Assembly (NCBI GenBank): GCA_012845835.1
Contig: JABAKD010000002.1
Location: 17,011,629 to 17,075,628 of the forward strand
DNA from: Undaria pinnatifida
Taxonomy: Eukaryota > Sar > Phaeophyceae > Laminariales > Alariaceae
DNA: 64,000 nt
Direction: 5' to 3'
How positions within the stretch are numbered: position 1 is the stretch's first letter; each line of letters opens with the position of its first letter. Under the pieces are notes generated by a model. The model searched no databases. It was not told the origin of the DNA and saw only the letters and a list, made by a program, of their open reading frames with translations. Below are positions 34,037 through 45,700 of this stretch, piece after piece. The translations under genes were made by a program, and so were the position numbers.

Positions 34037-36981
34037 CACACTTGCGTCGTGTGTCGATTCAACTCAGTTGCTTTCGCAGCCCAACGCTAGCTGGCGCACC
34101 CTTCGGATCCCACTGTACTCTAATCATTCTCGACCTCCTGTTTGTTATTAGACTGAGCACTGAGAAATCCGCACATTATTCTCATATCACTCCAATTTTT
34201 CCTTGGGGAAGCGACAGCGGCAGCACTGAAATCTGAGGTTGCTGTCGATGGGAATAGGAAGGAGAGGGCAGACCGCGTGACTAGACCCCCGGCTCGTCAA
34301 AGTGGAAGCGAGGGGAAAATCTCTTATTATGCTCTCGTGGCCCCTCTGAGGTACGGATACGATTTTTTTTCTTCGCTTGGCCTCTTTCTTTGTTCTTTTT
34401 TTGTTTCTTCCTCCTTGTCTATTTCGTTTCTTTTCTTCGTCGTGCTGGTAGTGATGCGCCAGACTCTTTCTACAAACAACTTACGCGGCACAATAGAAAG
34501 AGACCATCGACGGGGACAGGAAATATACTATGTTGGTTCGACACGTTTCTTCACGTCCTGCTGGTTTTGTTATCTCATTTCAGGAGTCCTTCTGATTGTT
34601 ATGTTTTAGCTGTTTTTTGTCCTGTTTTCTTTGGCTTGGTTTTTATTGTGATACTTGTACCACGTTCGCTGACATTTTATTTGATTTTATTAATTCAGCT
34701 GCGCGGTTGCTTTGTTTATCTGTTTCACGATGTGTGAACACATAGCCAACTTAGAATAAACAATACAGACGGACAAGGGCTTTCTGAGTATGTCCTTCCT
34801 TGGAAAGAAAGAAAAGAACGGTATATATCATGAAAACAGCACACACTGAGGAGCAATTTGTACGTTACACCGTATGTCATCATAATCGCTTGTAGCAAGT
34901 TACCTACAACACAGACAGTTGGCCGGTATGCTCAATAACTATACTTCAGCACAGTATAAAACAGTGAGATGCCCCCTACAAGTAGCCTTATTGCAGCACA
35001 CCATGAAAAGCTACGTAAGCGCCTGGAAATCTGCAAATGGGCTCTTCACAAACAAGCGCTATATTTCGCATTCATTCCAAGGCCACCAATATTTGATCGT
35101 CGTCTGGGTTCTTCCCTAGACAACGTTAACGTTGCACCCGTCGATTACCGTTCATCGTCTCATTTGCGTGAGTTCACAACCACCTCGCAATGCAGTCTGT
35201 ATATACATACCCTCTCACGTGCTTATTTTTTACTACTACTTTCTCAACGGTGTTGCAAGCTCCCCTGGCGAAGGACGCACCGCAAAATGGGTGTTTGCGA
35301 GTGGTGAAACTTTCTTGACGACTCATTCACTGGCAGTGAGATGTAACCAGCGTTATATAGTTTCTGGCATGTCACCAACGAGTTCATACTTCAAGGGCTG
35401 GGCTCTCCCCCCTAACAGATCGCCGGGAAGTACGAGTATGTGAACTCACAACACACTTTGTAACGACCAAGCATCCATTGACTATGCCCCGCTGACACGG
35501 GGTTACGTCCCGTGTGTCGCCCGTGTGTCGCCGGGGAAAACTGCGCAATCTCAACAAACCTCAAGACCGAGCGACATTGACGGCAAAGCTAAAGGTGTTG
35601 GACCAGTATCGACCTTTGCCCCATTAATAGCGACGGCAACGATGTTGAACTACGTTGGGCTGACGAAACATCCAGCCAAGCCTGTCTTCCGTTAGTGTTG
35701 GCATCAAGGCCCAAAATAACGAACGTCAACGTTGTAGAGCACCGAATGCTGCGTTCCGTTTGCTCGTACCTGTGTGTCCCATCTTATGTGCCTCTGTCAA
35801 TAGACACCGTAATCACCCCCAACGTAACAGCCGCCTTCTGATCTCTCTCTCTAGATATCGCATCGCAGAGCCAGCGCCACGATAGCGTCTTAGCGCACTG
35901 TGCCACCGCCGCAACCGCCACCGACCACATCCCAACTACACGCCAGACTATCCTACCGTGGCTGACAGTACCCTCCAATTGTTGCGACGAGACTTGGAGT
36001 CCCATGGCTGGCTTTTGACTCCTTTCAACCTTCTGCAGAAGTGCGAACAACATTTTTACGCTCAAGCTGTCTGTTTTTCGTGGTAAAATCCACCTTCCCC
36101 CAACACTGCAACAGCACACGGGACGGGACTACACCATCGCAAAGGATTACAATCGACGACCTTCTACGTCGTTGAACTTCTGAAAAAAAATACTTGAAGA
36201 AACGAATGAGATAATACACGTGCTGACTCTGAAAGCCACTCCCTCGACAACTATTAATAGCCATAATATTCGCAACTTTGGCTTCGTATGCCTACATGTT
36301 CAAAAGCTGCCCAGCTTCATGTTTACTTCAACGTCTTCGTGTCGCTGCCACCCTGAGGCAAGAGCCAGACAACTGATTCCCGGACCGAAGGGGCTGCCAT
36401 TCGTCTTCCTGGGCTGGCCGCAGTAGACTTCCCGACGGCACACCGATAACCGGTGCTGCCGAAGTGGAAAGGGAAATTACAATGCTTAAACTTGTGAGGG
36501 GCAGGGTAAAACGCCGACTCAAGTTCCACGCGTAATTATATACTTTGAAGTACTTCGTAATAAAGCATAGTGCAAGGGTGTCCCAGATACGCGTGTACTT
36601 CCAAGTATTGTCTTTCGGTGAAATACCTGCTATTATTGCTGTACCAGCGTAACAATGCTACTCGAGCTGCTCATGACGCCCCCCTGCGTCCCCGAGCTTT
36701 GGCTTTGCACACGAATGAACATCCGCCTGTAGCGTGCACACCTCCTGCTGTCGAATACGATGTTCAACTATTCCACTAACGATTAAAAAAAACACGGTGG
36801 GTATCAATCTCGAGACTACAGAGGGCAGCTTGTGCGGCGGCGCTTAGATTCATTTCCTAAGCGTGTACGTATCACTGGTCAATCATCAGCGCCCCGCTGG
36901 TAGACAACAGCTATACAATTATAATACGCAACCCGTGTGCCTCCCACGGCCGACGTCGGGCGGTAGCATCTTGCCTCAGCT
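34037..36981. other. Long stretch without a confident gene
   Basis: Some minus-strand frames near 35784-36264 have coding-like composition (KVDFTTKNRQLERKNVV) next to an acceptor GCTGTTGCAG, but frames conflict and no chain could be built. Nothing else recognised. Confidence 0.3.
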
Positions 36982-37342
36982 ACCGGCGAACCACCATCCT
37001 GGCAGCACGTCAGGAACCGAGCACACGGGCACACTTTCTGCAGCGGTTGGGTTCGCACGCTTGGAAGGGCCTAGCAGAGCCGGCACCAGATCAGATGAGA
37101 ATACATCACCACGCCCCTGCGGCGTCACGGGGTTGATGCAAGCACTGGTCGACGATCCATTAGCAGCCGTTTCCCGGAATGTCGCCAGTATGCCGTCGAA
37201 GGAAGAGAGATGGGATGAGTCCATAGCATCCCACGCAGAGGTGGCACTGAAGAAACCGGTCGACGCTGTGGGAAGTTGGATGAGCTACACCGGGAGCGAT
37301 GGGCAGAACGCGTGTGGTGAACAAAACGGGGGGTGTTTGTAG
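36982..37342 (+). CDS. Candidate terminal exon of an unrecognised plus-strand gene
   Basis: After a good acceptor (ATCTTGCCTCAG) the frame is open for about 119 codons to TAG. Composition looks coding, with GVTGLMQALVDDPLAAVSR and MPSKEERWDESIASHAEVA. No family recognised. Upstream exons were not found, and the frame continues left of the acceptor to a GTG. It lies in the opposite orientation to genes A and B, between them. Confidence 0.4.
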
Positions 37343-37654
37343 ACGAGTTAATTCTCCCAGGAAAGCACGAACGCTTCACGACATTCCGTTACATTTTGCC
37401 ACGCACCATATCCGTTCAATAGGACAGCGTTGTTGCTGAAGATATACGCTTGGGAACTTCACGGGAGGAAGATACGAATGGGCCCCCTACATTCCCAACA
37501 CGTGGCGTTTGCGTTTTGTCCATATTCCCCGTAATATGTCTATTAATAGGGCATTGGATTGTCAATCGGGCCACACTTGAATTGTTTCTCAAAGTCAATC
37601 TCTCTGTTGGCACCTCATTACACGTGTATGGCAACTCGTGGAGCTTTGTGAGAC

Positions 37655-38275
37655 CTCACATCACCTCGTGAAACTTCATGCCACTTCATGAACATTTCGT
37701 GGTTCCTCATGACAACTCATGACACTTCATGAAACCTCACGAAAGCGTCACTAAACCTCATGGCATTTGACCCCGGTCAGTGATCTAGCCGCCGACAGAC
37801 AGACCAATTAAACATGGCGATCTGTACGCAACCCGCCATGAAGAAGCTTTTTTGTCGCGCAGAGCAACAAAGGGCCTCGGTCGCTTCGCTCTCTCGTTTT
37901 TGCCTCATTTTCACGGCAGTTCCGTGGAAGTCCCATAAGGTACTGAGTTCCGTGACAGTCCCATATGGCAGTTCCATGGTAGGCAGTCCGACGGCAGGCA
38001 GTCCCATGGCACCCATGGGGTACCACGTTGGTACCCATAGGGTACCGTGGTGGGTTTCATGGCAACTCATGGAAACACGTTGGCACCCATAGGGTGCCAT
38101 GGTTGGTGAGTTCCATGGCAACTCATGGGACTGTCTGGCACTTGAAATTCATGGAAAGACATGCCGTGAGAGTATGAACTGCCATGGTAGTCCTATGAGA
38201 GTTCATACTCCCATGCATGGTAGTGCCATGAACGCCCATGAGCGTTCATTTACAGTACAGCCATGGAGAAAATGT
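37655..38275. repeat. Cryptic short-period repeat: TTCATG/CTCATG then CCCATGG/GGTACC motifs
   Basis: 37655-37765 holds 10- to 12-base variants of CACTTCATGAAACCTCACG. 37915-38275 holds CCCATGGCA, GGTACCCATAGGG, TTCATGGCAACTCATGG and palindromes. It resembles the cluster at 26160-26725. Confidence 0.65.
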
Positions 38276-39789
38276 CGATAATGTACTCGTGATACTGTAT
38301 ACCTGGCCTGTAGTACCTGGTGCACAGACAGTAGACAAAAAATTACCGGTAGAGTATAAAACGTACCACGGAACATCCTTGCCTGCGGCGTAAAGGATAA
38401 AATTCATCGAGTGACAACCTACGGTATCGTGTACAAGATACCAATGATTTACCGGGTATCTGGTTTTATATTACGTATGTGCTGTAGGTATGATATGATA
38501 CTATGATACAAGGTCCCTCTTCCTGATGGGGTTAGGGCACTGGTAGTCACTGGTGGTCATCAATCTCGCCCCCCTACAAGGATGTGCTCCATATGCTACG
38601 GCCATGCATGATAGTGACAAATGAGTACACCCACCCCCCGCCAGGGCGACAAGAACTCGTACCAGGGTCAGAGACCCAAAAGGTTTACGCGCAGGTACCA
38701 ACAGCCCACACAGGCGCAGTAGCGGCGGAGCGTGGCCAACTAGACAAGTTCGGTCGTTGCACGCCACAATACTTCAGTTCAGATATATTCTCAACGAAGG
38801 TGGGGAAGTTGTCGAAAGACCAGATGGATTAACAAGTGGGAGTGAGTACGGGTTTCCCCGTCCTCCTTGATGAGTCTGTTATATCATCTCCCTCTAACAA
38901 CGAAAATAATACCATTCTTTCCACTACTATGGCAATATGGATAGTATTAAAATGGGTGTGCTGTGTGCTAGATAGGTCTTATGTGTGAGGATCTATTAAG
39001 GGCGCACCACCGTGATGAACACAGCATACGAAATGAGAAGACTCAACTGGTTAAGTGGGGCCTGCGTGGGATCATCACTGACATAAATACCGGCAAGTAA
39101 TATGGCAAGTTTCGTAGTCTCCAACTGACTAGTCTCTCGTCACATCGTCACAAGAGCAAGTTTTCACTTTCTAGCAATGCCAATACCAGCAAGGCCAATA
39201 CTAAGGTCACAGAGGTGTCTAATCAACTGATGCATGCTGCGAATAAAAGTGGCGAGGGCGACACTGTATGGGACATCCCGGCAGTCCACGCTGTGATTTC
39301 AAGAGCGCGGTCAGGGCACGGTGTACTTTGTCAAATTCCGCCATACCGAGCAGCTCAAAGGTTGCATGTATACTGTATTATATAGTGTACTTTTGCAGGC
39401 TACCAAGTATAGACTAGTATAGTATATACTACATGGCGTGTCTTACCGCGGCTCTTCTTTGGGACACTTCTAGACGTCCGGTGGCATGCGCCTTGGTCAT
39501 CCTGCGAGATGCCGGTTCTGAACGAGCCAAAGAGGTCCCGCGACTCCCATGGATCCTGGACGTGTTGCAGTTTGGCGAGCGTGTAGGATGGGTGGTCACT
39601 GGAGTTGATAAAAACCTGATTGTCTAAGCATGACAGCGTAGAATCACTGCACCAATCAAGTGCTGAGTGCTGCTGAGAAAGGTGTTAGCAGCGGTAAAAA
39701 ATCCTGTTCAAACAGAATATAGGAGATCTTCGGTAGGTCCAGACCGATTGTATCAACTCGTGTTGAATATGTAGTTGGAGTCGGAGGTA
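38276..39789. other. Stretch without a recognised gene
   Basis: Contains several TACCTGG/TAGTACC motifs but no open frame with recognisable content. It lies 3' of gene B. Confidence 0.3.
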
Positions 39790-42700
39790 CTACGCGGCTC
39801 CAGCACCCATGGAGGTAGCACCAGGCAATCCACAATAGCCCGCACGTCCGTTATCTGAAATACACCCGTTCTTTGTTTCGCTGAAGCAATCGACGCACAT
39901 ACGGCAGAACTCACAGCGCAGTGCAATTGCATCCAAGTATGTACCCGATATATATGCACTTTGCGTGGCAACGTGGCAACCTTCCATTTCAACAAGCGAA
40001 TGTCCTACCTGCTGGTGTTTCTGAAGTCGGTGCTGCAACTATTTTGTGTCTCCAGCCGGAAGTAGATAGATCGCTGCTGGGACGATCACGTGGCAGCAGA
40101 GACGAGCAAGAACACCGGGGCGAAATAAACGGTTATGCAACCGGTGTGCAGCCCAAACTTACAATATCATCACACTTTTAACAATAAGAGATGCTAAGCT
40201 GCAAAGCGCGGTCCTAATTATGAAGTTACCGCTCAACTCGCAAACCGTGCGTTCTCCGGTCACACCTTGTTGCACGGTGTATCATCGCCATGACAAGAGT
40301 CCGTGCACTGGGTGTAGGTTGAGTCGATGCGTCGCTGCCATGTCCTGTGAGGACTGTTCACGGCGTAGTCGGCGGGCAAGGTGCACCGGAAAGAGAAAGG
40401 CAAATGAAGGTTCTCAGCCAATCCAACATGATGTTACTTTTAGGCTGTGATGCGCCCACCATGCTCCAATAAAGCCAACGCACGGGGGAGCATACGGAGG
40501 GCAGGGGAGGTTCGCCATTCAACGCCATGGGCTCTGTACTTCGAGAGCAGCATACGCGTCAATTGTGGACACGTCTGGTTCTTGCAAAACGATGCGGGAC
40601 ATGCGTTAATCACGGACACGTCTGATTATTACAAATCAATGCGTGGCATGTAGCGGGTGCACACATGTAATCGGCCTACCTGTAGTTGGTCTGGACGTGC
40701 TGGACCCCTGCCCCGGGCTGAATTCCAGCAGCATCCAAGCGCCGTTACAGAAGATGCGAACATCAGGAAGCAACACAGAGAAAACGATGTGAACTATAGG
40801 TAGATCTAGTATTTCATATAGGACACGGCCGGACTTGCGTTAGACTAACATCTAAATACTCAGCAGCAGTACTGTTACCCCCTGGTCTAGCACGCAGGCA
40901 CGACAAATGCAACCGTCGCCGAACATAGGCACCCCATCGCCAGAAAGTGCCGTGATCGCAAGGAAAATAAGGGGAGAGTAGTGATTTCGCCACTCTATTC
41001 CAACGGAGTACGGGTATAGCCAAGACGGAGGGCATCCCACCGTGTGTGGAGAGTAGTGGGCCCCGAACCCCGCAGACGAATGCCCGGTTCCTTCCCTATC
41101 GCGGTGCGCACATACAGACACACGGTGAAAGGAAGGGGTCATTTCGGCAGTGCCCACATCCGGTCGATCCGTACGGGAGTGAAAAGCGCTACCGAAGAGA
41201 GAAATGTAGCATTTCCGTACAGGTACACATCACTAGACTATCTGTACTATTGGGGCGGTGGGAGAGGGAGGGGAGTGAGATGCTGCTGGAGTGTGAACGC
41301 GGTAAATTGTCCTTGCTGCTCGTAGTGCCACGAGTATGGAACAGGAGCCATTGGGTTCGATTTAGCTGCAGGTGCTGAGTAGCGAAAAGCCCCGCGTACC
41401 TCACGCAACCCAACTAAGCTGCACAATAACGCATACAAGCTGGCAGAGCAGGCGGCGTTCTGCCGGAGCCTTTTTTGTATCGTTTTTCCCTTATACCGGT
41501 GGAAGCTTCAGCCCAACAGAAAGCAATTACTCACGTTTCGACGGGCTGAATCCGCAACTCTTCCTCGCCGTGAGCGAAGGCACAGTTGACTGCTTAGGAA
41601 GGGTGCGGTGCACCCACAGCAGGCGATACCCCCATGCAGGACCGCAAAGCCGAGAGCAGGGGTGTGAGAGGTCAATTTGAACTTCAAAAATGATCCATTA
41701 AAATAGATAGTTAAACCTGTTGCATCAAAACAAGAACAGCACACGACACGCTCCTTTCTCGGGTTGAATTCGGATTTGAAAGACTGCAGATTCCGTGATT
41801 GATTGGTGAATGACGGTTCTGAAGGCCGCGTGCTGTAGGCTGTAGCTAAGGGAGTATATAGACTAAAGCGCGGAAGAGGGTGCCCGAAATATAAGCTACT
41901 AAGCTATTAATCGAGAAAGAACCACGGCTACTGTAGCAGGGTTGTTATGCTGATGTTATGATATACTCACATTTTCATTATTACTGGGATTGAGGCGCTC
42001 GGACGAGTGACCCTGTACCTCACTGCAAAACATGCTTTAGGCGATTGGGTTGGCGCGGCGTAACTTGGCGGTACCCTCGCGGGTTCATTTCGCAAAATGT
42101 AAGCAGCAGCACGAAGGCTTAGTTTGCTGCAAAGGAACATGGGGGTCACTCGCGCGAGTGACGCCGAGCCACCGCGAAAAAAAATGTCTCAGATCACGTG
42201 TTAACCCCTACTGTAGCCTTGGTGAGAGGTCTACGAATACCCATCGCTCTCATCGCTCGCCACGTGGTTCATTGCAGTTTGAATGTCCATTATTCCTATT
42301 GGTTAGATTTCGACTCATGACAGTTTACCAAAAACGGGGCGGTCAGTGTTCTACGCAGCTTGCAAAGATGAGTATCGACCCCAAATTTGTCGCACTCACA
42401 TACTGACGTCGTGATAGAATAGTTTTATACAATACGTGGTACCACTATCTGTGGAAGTAGTACGAACTGACCGTAGAAAACAGTGAACTCAAGCAAGTGA
42501 AGGAAGGCTTGCGAACGCATATATATACCAAAGTGGTGGATTCCTTCCAAAACCGTCAGATTTATCCCCTTAAAGGATTTATAGTTTCCGCGCACAGATC
42601 GAGTTGCCCCGCCCCCCCCCCCCCCCCCCCCCTCCCCCCCCCCTCCCTCCCCGCTCCCTTGTTCAAACCCAGGCCCCCACGCCCTTAAAAGCTCCGCCCT

Positions 42701-45700
42701 CCCCTCACCGGTTGTACGACGTGCAGGATACACTTGATAAACTGATGCATTTCCTTCCACAGCTGTCAGATTTTGTCCCCCTCAGAAACGGGTTTTATAG
42801 TTTCCACGCACAAACTGACTAACACCCTGTTGACCCTTTTAGCTACACTATAGTTGCAAGGGGAGTCGCCGACCTATATACGTCATGAGGGCACACAACC
42901 CGTAATACGCGCGATTGGAGTATCACACACAGCTTGCAAAGATGAGTTTCGACAAAATCTTCGATCTCACAGCTGGAGTTTTTATTTTTATAATATATAC
43001 CATGCCTGGGTAAATTATTGTGCAAGCCACCGTGGGATCAACGAAAAACAAATACTATGGTAGTAAGCAACAGTACAGAACCCTGAACGCATCTGATCCT
43101 TCATTTCCTGGCAGCCGAGAGTTGGAAAAGTGATTATTGGTGCCATGGCTCCATACTGATGGAGTTCCTTTCATAGCTTCAGAGGACCACAGCTTTTGTC
43201 GTCCACGTCCGCGTTTACAACTTGACAAGTTAGTGCAATAATAGAACTCACCCCCGAACGGACATGGTCCTGTACTCCAGTGCCGGCAGATCTCGGTCTT
43301 CGGATAGAAGAAGCGTGGGCGTGGATCGAAGGGTGTTTAAACAAGTCCAAGTTGCACAGTAGTTACGCTTCTTCGTCGGTATGCGGGTTTAACGTGGCGA
43401 TGACAGTATCGAGCGGTATCAAGCGGCCAGAGCCGTTCCAACAGACACACACGTGGATTACACAAAACACAAGATCCCGAAACAAAAGAAGCGACAACCA
43501 TGCAAAAAAAACGTAAATACAATATTAATAGTAACTACACATACAGTACAGACCACGCATTCCAGGTAAATATTAAATATTAGATCGAATCGGTGGGTGG
43601 TCACAAACACTAGGGCGTATCTGGGGCGCATCAAAAACGAAAGATGTCGTTCTGGACGAACACCGTAGGATACTTAGCAGCGGCAGCAACAGTGCGGCCT
43701 TAAAGGTCAGCCGACGGAAAATGTCCGACGCGGCCCCGATTACGGGCCAGTCCACATGCTGAGTGCACGGACCAGACCGAAAGGGTGGAAAAACCTCTCC
43801 ACCTCCACGAAGGCGCTCCCGCCCCGTCGGCGAATAAAGCCCCGGAATGGTCATATTCCGTGCACGCCACACATACATACATACATTCCGCGGGAAAAAC
43901 CACCGACGGTGAAGAAGAGCTGTCCACGTATTTACTGTAGTATGATGCATATATACTTCGAAGCATACGTTTTGCTGAAATATCAATTGATTTCCTTTTC
44001 GTGAACAATGTACTCATTTTTTTAACCCCTCACAACTCCTAACATCTTGCGCCCGTGGTATGGGTGGGTGGACTCCCAATTGTGCTAGTTAGAAGTCTTG
44101 TTGGTTTCTTCGTTCAAAAAAGCAGCGGTATGCTAACTGATCTCTCGTGTCGTGGATACACAATTCATTTAAACTCGATCTTATATTTGAAGGATCCGTT
44201 CGATAGTATATTGTCGACAGAGTTCTTATTTTCAGCCAGTACAGTATAGGCCCGCCAATAAGAAAGTGCCTATTGTGATATACTCCGGAGTAAATAATAA
44301 GAAAGTGATGCTCACTTTTGGGCGGACGCCATTAACTAACAAAATGGACCAAGAAATCGTGTTCAGCGCTACACCAAACTATATAATAATAGCCTATAAG
44401 CTCAAAGGTTGTCCAAGGGTGTGGTATCACAGTAAGATTCTGAGGCTCACTCCAAAGAGGCGTTTATTGTGGGCGGGCCTATACTGCATGGAATGAAAAG
44501 AAAAGTGGAAACACTTCCCGCCATCGGTGTTACCACGTCTGCTTCCCTACTCTACGGTGGTATTCATCCCACAGGGAGGGGCTGTTCGTGAAAATGTATA
44601 TATCTGTACTGACAAGAGGGCTGTCTATCCCATACACCATAGTATCCTCATGCCCGATCGACTCTACATATCATTCGACATTGATTGGCGTGAAAAAATT
44701 GACCGAGGAGGTCATGTGACCTCCGACCCCGGAAACATCCCACCATCTGATGACCAGTATGATAGCCATGACCAGACCACCCGTTTCCAGCGGTCAGCAG
44801 CCAACAACGGGTGGACTACGGGAACCCAGCGCGCGTATGCATGCCCATCATAATAACTACCTAGTATTGTACTGTATTTTTCCATCTTCCAATGTGCAGT
44901 ATGAGCTTCAGCGTCGATATCTGACACACACCCTTTTCCGTAAACAACAATAGCAACCAAGGAGATAAACAGAACCCATTCTTGTCACTTGGGACGTCTG
45001 CATCTATCCCAAAATTCGAACCAGAAGATAATATACAGGGATAACCGGTGGAAAACATCAGTTTGTTTGTAACACTTCATACAGCCAGCAGGGGTTACGG
45101 TTTAAGAGCTGCCGGTTTAGGAAAAATTCGAACACAAGCAGTAAGATAGGTCAAAATCGCGTAGTGTGTCTGCCGCACATACACCCCCCTCTAGAACTGC
45201 ACACGCGCTTTTGGAGACAAGCAACTAATGCTACTATATAGAAACGAAGGTTTTTGCTTTTGTTGCAGTCAATCGTAAACGTTTTGGTTGAAAATTCTAA
45301 AACTTCTCTTACATCGAGCGCACCCCATGGAAAGCCCTGAGAAGCTCAAACGCTCGGGGAAGATCGGTGTAGAGCGTAATAATGATGTGGCGGTGTTGCG
45401 GTAATCGAAGATCCGAAAGACGACCCTGTAATGAATCGTTTGCCCCACTAAGCTAGACTTATTCGGCGACGACCAGACATGTCCCGCGTCAGTAAAAATA
45501 GGGCGACTCGGCAGGTGGTAAGGGCCACAATCCATAGATAGCTAACAATCCACGCCCTCAGTATTCCAGCCGCTTCCACCGCACTACGCTAGCGTAACTA
45601 AACAATTCGCAAACTTCCAGGATATCGCCAAGATGTGCAGCATGGGCTACGTGTATAATAGTGCATATTTCGAACGGCAAGGTAGCCCGGGGGAGCCATT

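Noticed and set aside
35784..36264. Minus-strand exon(s) of an unknown gene
   Set aside because: Two overlapping frames are both plausible and no consistent acceptor-donor chain could be made.
41247..41438. Extra exon of gene B (minus, Pro/Gln-rich frame after CTACTCAG or CACCTGCAG)
   Set aside because: Composition looks coding but neither acceptor gives a phase that fits the preceding 55-base exon, and no good donor follows.
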